Source: Pinirhizobacter soli
Lineage (GTDB): Bacteria > Pseudomonadota > Gammaproteobacteria > Xanthomonadales > Rhodanobacteraceae
Assembly (NCBI RefSeq): GCF_015905305.1
Contig: NZ_JADZLQ010000002.1
Coordinates: 124,001-188,000, forward strand
Direction: 5' to 3'
Length of the DNA stretch: 64,000 nucleotides
A program made the translations under genes and the position numbers. Of the stretch, positions 1 to 8,662 are shown one piece after another (position 1 is the stretch's first letter; each line of letters starts with the position of its first letter). A model generated the notes under the pieces. The model had not been told where the DNA came from and made no database searches. It saw only the letters and a program-made list of their open reading frames with translations.

Positions 1-419
1 GGATCGGTCTCGACGATCTTCAGATCCACGAAGTTCGGCGGGGTGACCGAGATCGGGCGGCCATTCCACAGCGTGACCACGCACTCTTCCTCGCCCTTGA
101 GCCACTTGGACGCTTCGCCAGCGGCGGTTTTGTCCGCCTGGTGCTGCTCGAACGTTTCCTGCTGCATGAAGTGCCAGAATTCGCCGTCGCTATAGAGGTA
201 CTGCATGTCGGTGTCGACCACGTCCGCGCCCTCGAAGGAGTCGCTGGACTTGAGCGTTTTCTCCGTGGTCCGACCGTTGATCAGGTTGCGGATGCGGATG
301 CGGGTGAAGGCCTGGCCCTTACCTGGCTTGACGAACTCCGCCTCGACGACGACGTACGGATCGTTGTCGACGATGATCTTCACGCCATTCTTGACGTCGT
401 TGAGACCGTATGTGGCCAT
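1..419 (-). CDS. efp: Elongation factor P, 3' end cut by the window
   Basis: EF-P binds between the P and E sites and rescues ribosomes stalled on consecutive prolines. The visible 139 residues begin [12 protein letters not shown] and cover the KOW-like N-terminal domain and part of the central OB domain. The loop PGKGQAF places a lysine at residue 34, the position that EpmA/EpmB beta-lysylate in gammaproteobacteria. The modification gene epmB lies divergently 91 nt away, which supports that pathway. The ATG at 417-419 is preceded by a GGAG-like site (plus-strand 'tccgg', about 430-434). The leader contains a terminator-like hairpin, listed separately. The C-terminal domain lies outside the window. 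Confidence 0.97.
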   Translation of the reverse strand, partial: MATYGLNDVKNGVKIIVDNDPYVVVEAEFVKPGKGQAFTRIRIRNLINGRTTEKTLKSSDSFEGADVVDTDMQYLYSDGEFWHFMQQETFEQHQADKTAAGEASKWLKGEEECVVTLWNGRPISVTPPNFVDLKIVETD

Positions 420-439
420 GCCTTTTAAACTCCGGGATG

Positions 440-463
440 AAAAAACCGCTGTCCCCAGCGGCT
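440..463 (-). promoter_or_regulatory. Terminator-like hairpin in the efp leader (candidate attenuator)
   Basis: Read on the minus strand, a 6-bp GC stem CCGCTG-GGGA-CAGCGG (extendable by a G-T and an A-T pair) is followed directly by six T residues and ends about 20 nt before the efp ATG. No minus-strand gene lies upstream, because epmB is divergent. An intrinsic terminator here could therefore act only on the efp transcript itself. An attenuation role is an inference; the stem and T-run are seen directly. Confidence 0.5.
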
Positions 464-510
464 AAAATGGTCGATATCGCAGGCGGCCCCCGCCTGCACC
501 TAGGCCCACC

Positions 511-1521
511 ATGATAACCGGAAGCCCCGCCAGCCGCCTATCTCACGCCGCGCCCGACTGGCGCGCGGCGTGGCGCGACGCCGTTACCGATCCGCTGGAG
601 CTGCTTTCCATGGTGGGCCTGCCGCACCTGGCAGCGGCCCTGCCAGCCGACGACGCTGGCTTTGCCATGCGCGTGCCCCGGGGGTTCGTGGCGCGCATGA
701 CCCATGGCGATGCCCGCGATCCGCTGCTGCTGCAGGTGCTGCCGCAGCTGGCGGAAGCCGAAGACGTCCCGGGCTTCAGCCGCGATGCCGTGGGCGATCT
801 TGCGGCCCGTGATGCCCAGGGCCTGCTGCACAAGTACCAGGGCCGGGCGCTGCTGATCGCCAGCGGCAGCTGCGCGGTGAACTGCCGCTATTGCTTCCGG
901 CGGCATTTTCCCTATGGCGAGGAAATCGCAGCCGCCGGGGCCTGGCGCCTGGCGCTGGCGCATGTGGCGGCCGATACGTCGATCGAAGAACTGATCCTTT
1001 CCGGCGGCGATCCGCTTTCCCTGGCCACCGGCAAGCTCGCCGAGCTCACCGACGGCCTGAGCGCCCTGCCCCATGTGCGCCGCCTGCGCATCCATACCAG
1101 GCTGCCGGTGGTGCTTCCCGAGCGCATCGACGACGCCTTCACACAGTGGCTTGAAACCGTACCGCTGCAGAAAGTGGTGGTCCTTCACGCCAACCACGCC
1201 AACGAATTCGACGGCGACGTGGACGACGCCTGCCGACGCCTGCGCGACGCCGGGGCAACCCTGCTCAACCAGTCGGTGCTGCTGGCCGGGGTGAACGATG
1301 ACGCCGAAACGCTCAGCGCCCTGAGCGAACGCCTCTTCGCCGCCGGGGTGCTGCCCTACTACCTGCACCAGCTCGACCGCGTACAGGGCGCCGCCCATTT
1401 CGAAGTGGACGACGCGCGGGCGCTGGCCCTGGTCCAGGCCATGCGCGAACGGCTGCCCGGGTACCTGGTGCCCCGGCTGGTACGCGAGGAACAGGGCGAG
1501 CCCTCCAAGACGCCGCTTTAG
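511..1521 (+). CDS. epmB: EF-P beta-lysylation protein EpmB (lysine 2,3-aminomutase-like radical SAM)
   Basis: EpmB converts (S)-alpha-lysine to (R)-beta-lysine, which EpmA attaches to EF-P Lys34. The 336-residue length fits the family. The radical-SAM cluster motif CxxxCxxC is at Cys121, Cys125 and Cys128 (CAVNCRYCFRR). The C-terminus ends EPSKTPL, where Lys333 matches the PLP-binding lysine region of E. coli EpmB. It is divergent from efp, the usual arrangement. The ATG at 511 has only a weak Shine-Dalgarno sequence, but the N-terminus aligns with family length. No epmA (poxA/genX) is visible here. The long antisense reading frame over this gene is a high-GC shadow. Confidence 0.95.
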   Translation: MITGSPASRLSHAAPDWRAAWRDAVTDPLELLSMVGLPHLAAALPADDAGFAMRVPRGFVARMTHGDARDPLLLQVLPQLAEAEDVPGFSRDAVGDLAARDAQGLLHKYQGRALLIASGSCAVNCRYCFRRHFPYGEEIAAAGAWRLALAHVAADTSIEELILSGGDPLSLATGKLAELTDGLSALPHVRRLRIHTRLPVVLPERIDDAFTQWLETVPLQKVVVLHANHANEFDGDVDDACRRLRDAGATLLNQSVLLAGVNDDAETLSALSERLFAAGVLPYYLHQLDRVQGAAHFEVDDARALALVQAMRERLPGYLVPRLVREEQGEPSKTPL

Positions 1522-1660
1522 GGGCTGGCACTCTCAAGGACTATCGAAAACCGCCGATGGTATTGGCGCAACGATTGGGGTACAAACTCAGGGCAGCACG
1601 CGAAACGGCCACGGGGGGCAACCTGGCGATCGCGGCCTTACGAATCGCCACCGGCCCAGC

Positions 1661-3730
1661 ATGAAACAAGACAACGTCATCAAGATCGCCTTCGTCGAAG
1701 ACTCCGTCGAACAGGCCGAACAGCTGATCAACGTGATGCGCAACGGCGGTACCGCCGTGCGGCCTTCGCGCGCCGGCACGCCGGACGAATTCGCCCAGTC
1801 GCTGGATGAAAGCCCGGACATCGTGCTGGTGAACCCCGCCACGAAAAAGCTAGACGTTGCCACCGTGTTGCGCCAGGTGGAAGCCAGCGGTAAGGACATG
1901 GCCGTCATCGCCATCGTCGAACGACTCAACGAAGACACCATCGCCGAACTCTTCACTTCCGGTATCCGCGGCGTGGCCCTGCGCGGCCGCCCGGAACAGA
2001 CCCTCACTATCGTCCGCCGCGAATTCGAATCGCTCACCACACGCAGGCAGGTGCGCCGGCTGGAAACCGCACTGCGCGAGTCCGAGCGCCGCTGCGATGC
2101 CTTGCTCGATTCCTCCCGCGACGCCATCGCCTATGTGCACGAGGGCATGCACGTACGCGCGAACCAGGCTTACCTGGAACAGTTCGGATTCGAAGAATTC
2201 GACGACATCCTGGGCCTGCCGATCCTGGACATGATCGCCAGCGAGGACGCCGACCGCTTCAAAACCCTGCTGCGCAACCTTTCGCGCGGCGACAAGCCGC
2301 CGATGGAACACATCGAGTTCCAGGCCCGGCGCGGCGACGGCAACCGCTTCAAGACGATCGTCGAATTCGCCCATGCCACGTTCGAGGGCGAACCCTGCCT
2401 GCAGATCGTCTTCCGCCGCGAGATCGTCGACCCGAACGTCGTGGCCCAGCTCACCCGGGATACCGTCACGGGCCTGTGGAACCGCGCGCACACGCTGGAA
2501 CTGGTCGACCGCGCCGTGGCCTCGGCCACCGACGGTGAGACCGGCCGGGCCCTGCTGCTGGTGGAACCGGACAACTGGAAGGACATCGTGCCGGCGATCG
2601 GCATGGGCAATGCCGACCAGCTCTTCGCCGGCATCGCCGCAAGAATCCGCGACGTGCTGGACGACGACGACGAGGCGGGCGTGCTGGGCGAACACACCAT
2701 CGGCGTGGTGCTGCATGCACGCTCCGATGCCGAGGTGCACGGCCTGATCGAAAACCTCCGCAGTTCCGTGGCAGCACAGATCTTCGACGTCGGTGCGCGC
2801 TCGATCACGGTAAGCCTGACCGTCGGCGGCAGCCTGCTGGCCGAGCGCAACGCCAAAGCCGAGACCTTGCTGGAACAAGCCAGCACCGCACTTCGCAATG
2901 CGCAGAACCAGGGCGGCAACCGCAGCGAGGTGCACGACCCTTCGGCCCGCGAGAAGGCCGATGCCGAGCGCGACCTGTACTGGCTGAACCTGGTACGCGA
3001 TGCGCTGGAAAGCGACAACTTCCTGCTTTACCACCAGCAGATCATCAGCCTGCAGGATGCCGCCGGCGAGTTCTACGAGATCCTGGTGCGCATGCGCGGG
3101 CCCAACGGCGACGTGCTGCCCAGTTACTTCATGCCGGTGGCCGAACGCCACGGCATGCTGCCCGCGGTCGACCGCTGGGTGCTGGGCCATGCCATCGACA
3201 CGCTGCACCAGCGCGAGCGGGACGGCCTGACCACCACCTATTTCGTCAAACTCACCCTGGCGTCCCTGCACGACGCCACGCTATTGCCGTGGCTTGCCCA
3301 GCGCGTGGGAGAAGCCAAGCTCCGCCGCAGCACGATCGTGGTGGAGATGCCCGAAAGCAAGGTGCTGACCAGCCTTCGCCCGGCACAGGAATTCATCACC
3401 GGCTGGAAGAAGGTCGGCGGCCGCTTCGCCCTGGAGCAGTTCGGCTCGGGCCTGAATTCCTTCCAGATGCTTACGCACGTGGATGCCGATTACCTGAAGA
3501 TCGACCGCAGCTTCATGACCGAGCTTCCGCAGCATCCGGAAAACCAGAAGAAGATCGCCGAAATCTGCGCCGAGGCCCGCGGACTAGGCAAGCAGACCAT
3601 CGCCGAGTGGGTGGAGGACGCCGCCAGCACCTCACTGCTGTTCGCCTGCGGGGTGGACTTCGTGCAGGGCAACTTCCTGCAGGAGCCGGTGATGGTGGTG
3701 GCGGACAGGCACGACTTCACGCACGCCTGA
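1661..3730 (+). CDS. fimX: FimX-like degenerate REC-PAS-GGDEF-EAL cyclic-di-GMP effector
   Basis: This 689-residue protein has the domain order and, as I recall, the length of Xanthomonas FimX, which binds c-di-GMP and works with a PilZ protein in type IV pilus biogenesis. Residues about 5-130 form a receiver-like domain starting KIAFVEDS, but the usual phospho-acceptor Asp is replaced (DIVLVNPATKK). A PAS domain follows (about 145-250). The GGDEF half is degenerate: LGEHT stands where GGDEF is expected. The EAL half carries EIL (YEILVRM, about residues 472-477) instead of EAL. These losses predict a sensor or effector without catalytic activity. The RBS is weak. It converges on rplS across a bidirectional terminator. 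Confidence 0.85.
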   Translation: MKQDNVIKIAFVEDSVEQAEQLINVMRNGGTAVRPSRAGTPDEFAQSLDESPDIVLVNPATKKLDVATVLRQVEASGKDMAVIAIVERLNEDTIAELFTSGIRGVALRGRPEQTLTIVRREFESLTTRRQVRRLETALRESERRCDALLDSSRDAIAYVHEGMHVRANQAYLEQFGFEEFDDILGLPILDMIASEDADRFKTLLRNLSRGDKPPMEHIEFQARRGDGNRFKTIVEFAHATFEGEPCLQIVFRREIVDPNVVAQLTRDTVTGLWNRAHTLELVDRAVASATDGETGRALLLVEPDNWKDIVPAIGMGNADQLFAGIAARIRDVLDDDDEAGVLGEHTIGVVLHARSDAEVHGLIENLRSSVAAQIFDVGARSITVSLTVGGSLLAERNAKAETLLEQASTALRNAQNQGGNRSEVHDPSAREKADAERDLYWLNLVRDALESDNFLLYHQQIISLQDAAGEFYEILVRMRGPNGDVLPSYFMPVAERHGMLPAVDRWVLGHAIDTLHQRERDGLTTTYFVKLTLASLHDATLLPWLAQRVGEAKLRRSTIVVEMPESKVLTSLRPAQEFITGWKKVGGRFALEQFGSGLNSFQMLTHVDADYLKIDRSFMTELPQHPENQKKIAEICAEARGLGKQTIAEWVEDAASTSLLFACGVDFVQGNFLQEPVMVVADRHDFTHA

Positions 3731-3774
3731 TCCGCACCTTCGGCGCCATAAACGCGCTCAAACGCCACGCACAG

Positions 3775-3807
3775 AAAAACCTCCGAGGCGTGGCCACGGA
3801 GGTTTTT
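3775..3807. terminator. Bidirectional intrinsic terminator between fimX and rplS
   Basis: The stem CCTCCG (3780-3785) pairs with CGGAGG (3797-3802). It has A5 on the left and T5 on the right, so a U-run forms in either direction. It lies between the convergent fimX and rplS stop codons. Confidence 0.85.
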
Positions 3808-3864
3808 CGTTTTCAGGCATTGCGCTTTCGAGCGAGCCGGTGAGCCGGCTCGCCACGAAGCCGA

Positions 3865-4269
3865 TTACTCGGCGGCAGCAGCCTTGGCGGCCTTGATGTT
3901 GGCAGCCTTGATGCTGGCGGCAGCGGCCACGTCTTCCTTGATGCGGGCAGCCTTGCCTTCCAGACCGCGCAGGTAGTACAGCTTGGCGCCACGGACCTTG
4001 CCCTTGCGCTTGACGGTGACCGAGTCGATCGTCGGGCTGTGGGCCTGGAAGACGCGCTCGACGCCGGTACCGTGCGAGATCTTGCGCACGGTGAAGGCCG
4101 AATGCAGACCGCGGCTACGCTTGGCGATGACAATGCCCTCGAACGCCTGGACGCGCTCGCGGTTGCCTTCCTTCACCTTGACGTTGACGACGACCGTATC
4201 GCCAGGACCGAAGTCCGGCAGCTGGCGGACGATCTGCTCGGATTCGAACTGTTCGATGAGTTTATTCAT
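3865..4269 (-). CDS. rplS: 50S ribosomal protein L19
   Basis: L19 sits at the 30S-50S interface. The start was set at the ATG of [12 protein letters not shown] (134 aa), because the upstream in-frame extension lies in the trmD-rplS gap and does not resemble L19. Family motifs include [36 protein letters not shown] and [10 protein letters not shown]. The C-terminus has an Ala/Lys-rich extension ([20 protein letters not shown]), longer than E. coli L19 (115 aa). It is the last gene of the rpsP-rimM-trmD-rplS operon, 19 nt after trmD. Confidence 0.97.
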   Translation of the reverse strand: MNKLIEQFESEQIVRQLPDFGPGDTVVVNVKVKEGNRERVQAFEGIVIAKRSRGLHSAFTVRKISHGTGVERVFQAHSPTIDSVTVKRKGKVRGAKLYYLRGLEGKAARIKEDVAAAASIKAANIKAAKAAAAE

Positions 4270-4288
4270 GGCACACCCGTTCAAAAAT

Positions 4289-5068
4289 TCATTGCTGCGG
4301 GCCGTCGCCGGCCGCCGCTTGTTGTTGCCGTGAGTATTCACGGCGGAATTCATCCAGCAAAGCCCTCGATTGCGCATCGAGCACCCGCTGTGTAAGCAGA
4401 TCCGGCCTGCGGAGCCAGGTACGGCCCAGGGACTGCTTCAAGCGCCAGCGGGCAATCGCCGCATGGTCGCCGGACAGCAGTACCTCCGGAACCCCGCCCC
4501 ATGCGTCGTGCTGCACGGGCCGGGTGTAATGCGGGCAGTCCAGCAGGCCGTCGGAGAACGAATCCTGCTGGGCGGAGAGCGCGTCGTTCAACGCGCCTTC
4601 CTGGAGCCGGCCCACGGCATCGATCACGATCGCTGCCGCAAGCTCGCCACCTGACAGTACATAATCGCCGATCGAGAGCTCCTCGTCGACCTCATGTGCC
4701 AACAGGCGTTCATCCACGCCTTCGTAACGTCCGCAAAGCAAGGCAATTCGCGGCATGGCTGCCAGCGCCTTGACCCTGCCCTGCGTCAGCCGCGTTCCCT
4801 GCGGACTGAGGTAAATCACATGCACCGGCTCCGGTGCCGCCTCGCGGACCGCGGCCAGCGCCGCCCGCAAGGGCTCGATCAGCATCACCATGCCCGGACC
4901 GCCCCCGAAGGGCCGGCCGTCCACGGTGCGGTGGACGTCATGGGTGAAATCGCGCGGGTTGAAGGTTTCAACCTGCAGCAGCTTGCGCTGCTGCGCGCGT
5001 CCCACGACACCTACCGCGGCGGACTGCTGCACGAAGTCGGGAAACAGCGTGACGACATCGATGCGCAT
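4289..5068 (-). CDS. trmD: tRNA (guanine-N1)-methyltransferase TrmD
   Basis: TrmD makes m1G37 in tRNAs and thereby prevents +1 frameshifting. The 259-residue protein begins [13 protein letters not shown]. It carries the trefoil-knot SAM-binding motifs [12 protein letters not shown] (about 114-125) and [14 protein letters not shown] (about 132-145). The operon position between rimM and rplS is the standard one. Note that the whole m1G37/EF-P theme (proline codon decoding) is represented in this window by trmD, efp and epmB, though clustering of the ribosomal block explains trmD by itself. Confidence 0.97.
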   Translation of the reverse strand: MRIDVVTLFPDFVQQSAAVGVVGRAQQRKLLQVETFNPRDFTHDVHRTVDGRPFGGGPGMVMLIEPLRAALAAVREAAPEPVHVIYLSPQGTRLTQGRVKALAAMPRIALLCGRYEGVDERLLAHEVDEELSIGDYVLSGGELAAAIVIDAVGRLQEGALNDALSAQQDSFSDGLLDCPHYTRPVQHDAWGGVPEVLLSGDHAAIARWRLKQSLGRTWLRRPDLLTQRVLDAQSRALLDEFRREYSRQQQAAAGDGPQQ

Positions 5069-5085
5069 GGTCCTGCCTTCGAAAT

Positions 5086-5598
5086 CTAGAATTCAGGATC
5101 CCAGTCGACCACCATGCGCCCGGCGGGGATATCCACCGTACGCACGTACGAACCCTGGACGAAAGGAATCAGACGCTCCTTGTCTGCGCTCCTTACCACC
5201 ATCACGTCGTTGGCTCCGGTGGCGAACAGGTGGCTTACCCGTCCCAGCGGCACGTCGTCGATGGTGACCACCTCAAGGCCTTCGAGGTCGGTCCAGTAGT
5301 ACTCGCCCGGCGCCGGCGCCGGAAGCAGCTCGCGGGACACGGTAATTTCCGCGCCCATAAGCGCTGCGGCGCCTTCTCGGTCGTCGATGCCAGGCAGGCG
5401 GGCGACGATGCCCTTGCCCTGCTGCCTGCCCTCGACGTTCCGGACTTCTTGATCAATCCCCGATGCGGTGAGCTGCCAGGGCTGGTAATCGAAGATGCGC
5501 ATGCGGGGCTCGGTCCACGACTCAAGCTTGACCCAACCCTGCACGCCGTACACCCCAACGATGCGTCCGACTCGGACGCTTCGCCCGGGCGACGCCAT
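5086..5598 (-). CDS. rimM: Ribosome maturation factor RimM
   Basis: RimM assists assembly of the 30S head around S19. The start [20 protein letters not shown] gives 170 residues; the longer upstream frame runs inside rpsP. Its ATG overlaps the rpsP stop codon by one base (TGATG at 5596-5600), implying translational coupling. The N-terminal RimM domain ([15 protein letters not shown]) is followed by a PRC-barrel part ([20 protein letters not shown]). It is followed by trmD after 17 nt. Confidence 0.96.
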   Translation of the reverse strand: MASPGRSVRVGRIVGVYGVQGWVKLESWTEPRMRIFDYQPWQLTASGIDQEVRNVEGRQQGKGIVARLPGIDDREGAAALMGAEITVSRELLPAPAPGEYYWTDLEGLEVVTIDDVPLGRVSHLFATGANDVMVVRSADKERLIPFVQGSYVRTVDIPAGRMVVDWDPEF

Positions 5599-5849
5599 CA
5601 GGCAGCCTGCTTGCCGGCTTCCTTGACCAGGGCGCGGACCTTGTCCGTGCACTGGGCGCCCTTGGCAATCCAGGCCTGGATCTTGGCCACGTCCAGCTCA
5701 AGGCGCTTGTCCTTGCCGGCAGCGACGGGATTGTAGAAGCCCACGCGCTCGATGTTGCGACCATCACGCTTGTTGCGACCGTCGGTCACGATGACGTGAT
5801 AAAACGGACGGCCCTTGGCGCCGCCGCGCGAAAGACGGATCTTAACCAT
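5598..5849 (-). CDS. rpsP: 30S ribosomal protein S16
   Basis: S16 is an 83-residue primary-binding 30S protein here. It begins [19 protein letters not shown] and contains the family pattern VGFYNPVA. It is the first gene of the rpsP-rimM-trmD-rplS operon. The promoter should lie within the roughly 170 nt before ffh's stop codon (5850-6019). That stretch also contains an A8 run (T8 on the minus strand, about 5954-5961) that could belong to a weak ffh terminator. Confidence 0.97.
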   Translation of the reverse strand: MVKIRLSRGGAKGRPFYHVIVTDGRNKRDGRNIERVGFYNPVAAGKDKRLELDVAKIQAWIAKGAQCTDKVRALVKEAGKQAA

Positions 5850-6019
5850 AGTTACTTGCTCCAGAATCGCCGGGGACCGGCAGGCGCACGAGATTCGTAC
5901 GCGGTAAACCGTGCATTCTAGCGAATGCGGCGGAAAAAGGAAGGGGTGAACCCAAAAAAAACTTCAATCAAATCCGCGAAGAAGCCTTCCAGACAGGCTT
6001 TTGAAGGGAGCCTTGAGGC

Positions 6020-7396
6020 TTAGCGCATCGGGGGGAAGCCGCCGCCACCCATGCCCTTCATGGCACCGGCCATCTGGCGCATCAGGCCCTTGGCGCCGCC
6101 GCGGGCCAGCTTGGACATCATTTTTTCCATCTGCATGAACTGCTTGAGCAGACGGTTGACGTCGGCCGGCTGGGTGCCGGAGCCGCGGGCCACGCGGGCC
6201 TTGCGCGAGCCGTTCAGGAGGTCCGGATGGCGGCGCTCCTTCTTGGTCATCGAGCTGATGATGGCCACCATGCGGCCGATTTCCTTGTCATTGACGCGGG
6301 ATTTGACGTTTTCCGGCAGGTTCGACACGCCCGGCAATTTGTCCATGAGGCCGGCCAGGCCGCCCATGTTGTTCATCTGCTCGAGCTGGTCGCGCATGTC
6401 GTTGAGATCGAAGCGCTTGCCCTTGATCACCTTCTGGGCGAGCTTGTTGGCCTTGTCCTGGTCGACCTTGCGCTCGACTTCCTCGACCAGCGACAGCACG
6501 TCGCCCATGCCCAGGATGCGTTGGGCCACGCGGTCGGGGTGGAAGGGCTCCAGGGCGTCGGTCTTCTCGCCGGCGCCCAGGAACTTCACCGGACGGCCGG
6601 TGATATAGCGCACCGACAGTGCGGCACCGCCGCGGGCGTCGCCGTCGGCCTTGGTCAGCACCACGCCGGTGAGCGGCAGGGCCTCGGAGAACGCCTTGGC
6701 GGTGTTGGCGGCATCCTGGCCGGTCATCGAGTCGACCACGAACAGGGTCTCGATGGGGTTCAGCGCGGTGTGCAGCTGCTTGATCTCGGCCATCATCTCG
6801 GCGTCGACGTGCAGACGGCCGGCGGTATCGACGATCAGTACGTCGACCACTTCGCGGCGGGCGGCGTCCAGCGCCGCACGGGCGATGGCCACTGGATCCT
6901 GGCTGCCATCGGAGGGGAAGAAGGAAACCTCCACCTGCCCGGCCAGGGTCTTCAGCTGCTCGATGGCGGCCGGACGGTAGACGTCGCAGCTGACCACCAT
7001 CACTTTCTTCTTCTTGCGCTCCTTCAGGAAGCGCGCGAGCTTGGCCACGGTGGTGGTTTTACCGGCGCCCTGCAGGCCTGCCATCAGCACGACGGCCGGT
7101 GGCGTGGCGGCAAGGTTCAATTCCGCGTTGGCGGTACCCATGACGGTGGTGAGCTCGTCGCTGACCACCTTCACCAGCGCCTGGCCCGGCGACAGGCTCT
7201 TCAACACCTCCTGGCCGACGGCGCGGACCTTCACCCGCTCGATCAGCGCCTGCACCACCGGCAGGGCCACGTCCGCTTCGAGCAGCGCAATGCGCACCTC
7301 GCGCAAGCTTTCGCGGATGTTTTCTTCCGTCAGGCGACCACGGCCGCGCAGGCGGTTGACGGTTTCGGAAAGGCGAGAGCTTAAGGAATCGAACAT
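6020..7396 (-). CDS. ffh: Signal recognition particle protein Ffh
   Basis: Ffh is the SRP54 GTPase that binds 4.5S RNA and signal sequences and docks with FtsY. The true start is the ATG of MFDSLSSRLSETVNRLRGRG (458 aa); upstream codons belong to the intergenic region. The NG domain has GLQGAGKTTTVAKL (P-loop), DTAGRLH and TKADGDARGG. The C-terminal M domain is Met-rich and ends MAGAMKGMGGGGFPPMR. It is divergent from the CcsA/YpjD-like gene, a common neighbour in gammaproteobacteria. Confidence 0.97.
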   Translation of the reverse strand: MFDSLSSRLSETVNRLRGRGRLTEENIRESLREVRIALLEADVALPVVQALIERVKVRAVGQEVLKSLSPGQALVKVVSDELTTVMGTANAELNLAATPPAVVLMAGLQGAGKTTTVAKLARFLKERKKKKVMVVSCDVYRPAAIEQLKTLAGQVEVSFFPSDGSQDPVAIARAALDAARREVVDVLIVDTAGRLHVDAEMMAEIKQLHTALNPIETLFVVDSMTGQDAANTAKAFSEALPLTGVVLTKADGDARGGAALSVRYITGRPVKFLGAGEKTDALEPFHPDRVAQRILGMGDVLSLVEEVERKVDQDKANKLAQKVIKGKRFDLNDMRDQLEQMNNMGGLAGLMDKLPGVSNLPENVKSRVNDKEIGRMVAIISSMTKKERRHPDLLNGSRKARVARGSGTQPADVNRLLKQFMQMEKMMSKLARGGAKGLMRQMAGAMKGMGGGGFPPMR

Positions 7397-7493
7397 GGGG
7401 TGTCGGCAGTTACGGACGGATAAGCCCGTGATTATAGCCGATGGGGCGAAAGGCGCGTTTCGCGGCGAAGGGACGCTATGCCAAACTCCATGC

Positions 7494-8294
7494 ATGACCG
7501 AATTGCTCGTCGCCCCACCCGCCATCGTGCTGTACCTGGCCGCCGCCGTGGCCCTGGCACGGCCGCTGTTCGGGCAACAGGCGCCGATGGGCCGGCTGGC
7601 GATGACCCTGGCCGGCATTGCCGTGGTTCTTCACGCCTGGCTGTTGCTGGGCCTGCACCGTGGCTCGCTGGACCTGCACTTCTTCGCGGCGCTCTCCCTG
7701 GTGGCCTGTGTCATCGCCGCCCTCACCATCGGCGTGAACCTCAGCCGGCCGGTGGCGGGCCTGGGCATCTTCATCTTCCCGCTGGCCGCGCTATTCGTGG
7801 CGCTGGACGCCTACGCGGCTCCCATCACCGTGCCCCAGCCGACGATGGGATGGCAAATCAAGCTGCATGTGACCTTCGCCCTGCTCGCCTTCAGCGTGCT
7901 GTCCATTGCCGCGGTACTTGCGATCCTGCTGGCGATCCAGGAACGCGCCCTGCGCCGCAGCCAGTTCAAGCACTGGTTGCGCGCCCTGCCCCCGCTCACC
8001 CTGGCCGAATCGCTGCTGTTCCGCATGATCGCCGCGGGCTTCGCGCTGCTTACGCTTACCCTGCTGACGGGCGTGCTGTTTGTCGACAACCTGTTCGGCC
8101 AACACCTGGTGCATAAGACGGTGCTGTCGATCATCGCCTGGGCGATCTTCGGGGCGTTGCTGCTGGGACGCTGGCGTTATGGCTGGCGCGGTGGGCGTGC
8201 GGTGAACCTCACTTTGCTGGGCATGGGAACGTTGTTCCTGGCCTTCATCGGTACCAAATTCGTGCTGGAGCTGGTGCTGCACCGGACGCTTTGA
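7494..8294 (+). CDS. CcsA/YpjD-like cytochrome c assembly family membrane protein
   Basis: This is an inner-membrane protein of 266 residues with about eight hydrophobic segments (for example LLVAPPAIVLYLAAAVALA, LAAFLVL-like and LTLLTGVLFVDNLFG). It matches the YpjD/HemX branch of the cytochrome c assembly family, including the segment WQIKLHVTFALLAFSVLSIA, in which the His may ligate haem. Its place divergent from ffh fits ypjD. The molecular function in this branch is not settled. The last codons (…LVLHRTL-stop) lie in a 21-bp sequence that recurs 317 bp downstream, listed separately. Confidence 0.85.
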   Translation: MTELLVAPPAIVLYLAAAVALARPLFGQQAPMGRLAMTLAGIAVVLHAWLLLGLHRGSLDLHFFAALSLVACVIAALTIGVNLSRPVAGLGIFIFPLAALFVALDAYAAPITVPQPTMGWQIKLHVTFALLAFSVLSIAAVLAILLAIQERALRRSQFKHWLRALPPLTLAESLLFRMIAAGFALLTLTLLTGVLFVDNLFGQHLVHKTVLSIIAWAIFGALLLGRWRYGWRGGRAVNLTLLGMGTLFLAFIGTKFVLELVLHRTL

Positions 8295-8309
8295 ACCGGC
8301 GCCGGTGCA
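8270..8309. repeat. Direct repeat copy 1 (gene 3' end) with hairpin
   Basis: The 21-nt sequence at 8270-8290 (begins GCTGGTGCTG, ends GGACGCT) recurs exactly at 8587-8607. Here it encodes the C-terminus of the CcsA-like protein. It is followed by a short inverted repeat, TGCACCGG (8278-8285) with CCGGTGCA (8302-8309). Confidence 0.8.
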
Positions 8310-8327
8310 ATACCGCGTGATCGCGCG

Positions 8328-8555
8328 TTAGGCGCGGCTGCCCTCGGCGGCCGCCGTCAGGTCGACAATATGCGTCGCCACCGCTCCGTGCCGTTCGGCC
8401 TGACTGTGCAAATAGGCATCATTGTGCAGATGCATTTGCGGGACGTTTTTCGCCGTTGCTGGAGTGCTGCTGTCCAGCCATCCTATTTGAGGAGGCGGCG
8501 GGGGCGGAGGCGGCGGGGGCGGGTCGGGATACGAAACGCTGCCAAGTATCGACAT
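8328..8555 (-). CDS. Proline-run microprotein of unknown function
   Basis: This is a hypothetical 75-residue protein with an uninterrupted run of 11 prolines at residues 12-22 (nt 8490-8522). The run is encoded by two tandem copies of a 15-nt unit plus one codon. The rest is polar, with no signal peptide or membrane segment. It is supported as a real gene by an AAGGAG ribosome-binding site 10 nt before the ATG, in the same context (AAGGAGCAA) as the neighbouring microprotein at 8663-8881. A run of 11 prolines should make translation strongly EF-P dependent. The gene lies inside a segment bounded by 21-bp direct repeats. Function is not recognised. Confidence 0.55.
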   Translation of the reverse strand: MSILGSVSYPDPPPPPPPPPPPQIGWLDSSTPATAKNVPQMHLHNDAYLHSQAERHGAVATHIVDLTAAAEGSRA

Positions 8556-8586
8556 GCGGGCATTGCTCCTTGTTATGAGGACTCAG

Positions 8587-8629
8587 GCTGGTGCTGCACC
8601 GGACGCTCTGAGCGAGCGTCGGTGCAGCA
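8587..8629. repeat. Direct repeat copy 2 with long hairpin
   Basis: Positions 8587-8607 repeat 8270-8290 exactly, and the frame again reads LVLHRTL followed by TGA. The sequence folds as a 16-bp stem with one bulged G: left arm 8592-8608, loop 8609-8613, right arm 8614-8629. No T-run follows on either strand, so it is not a standard intrinsic terminator. Confidence 0.75.
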
Positions 8630-8662
8630 ACGCAGCGTTACTTACAGGACACGACCAGAGAG

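Noticed and set aside
538-1398. Long antisense reading frames over epmB, fimX, deaD, rhlE, asnS and others
   Set aside because: They are high-GC shadows: their translations are Gly/Ala/His/Gln-rich without family motifs, while the opposite strand encodes clear conserved proteins.
5950-6002. Intrinsic terminator of ffh
   Set aside because: A T8 run exists on the minus strand, but the hairpin directly before it is very weak and the better stem (AAGCC/GGCTT) is not adjacent to it.
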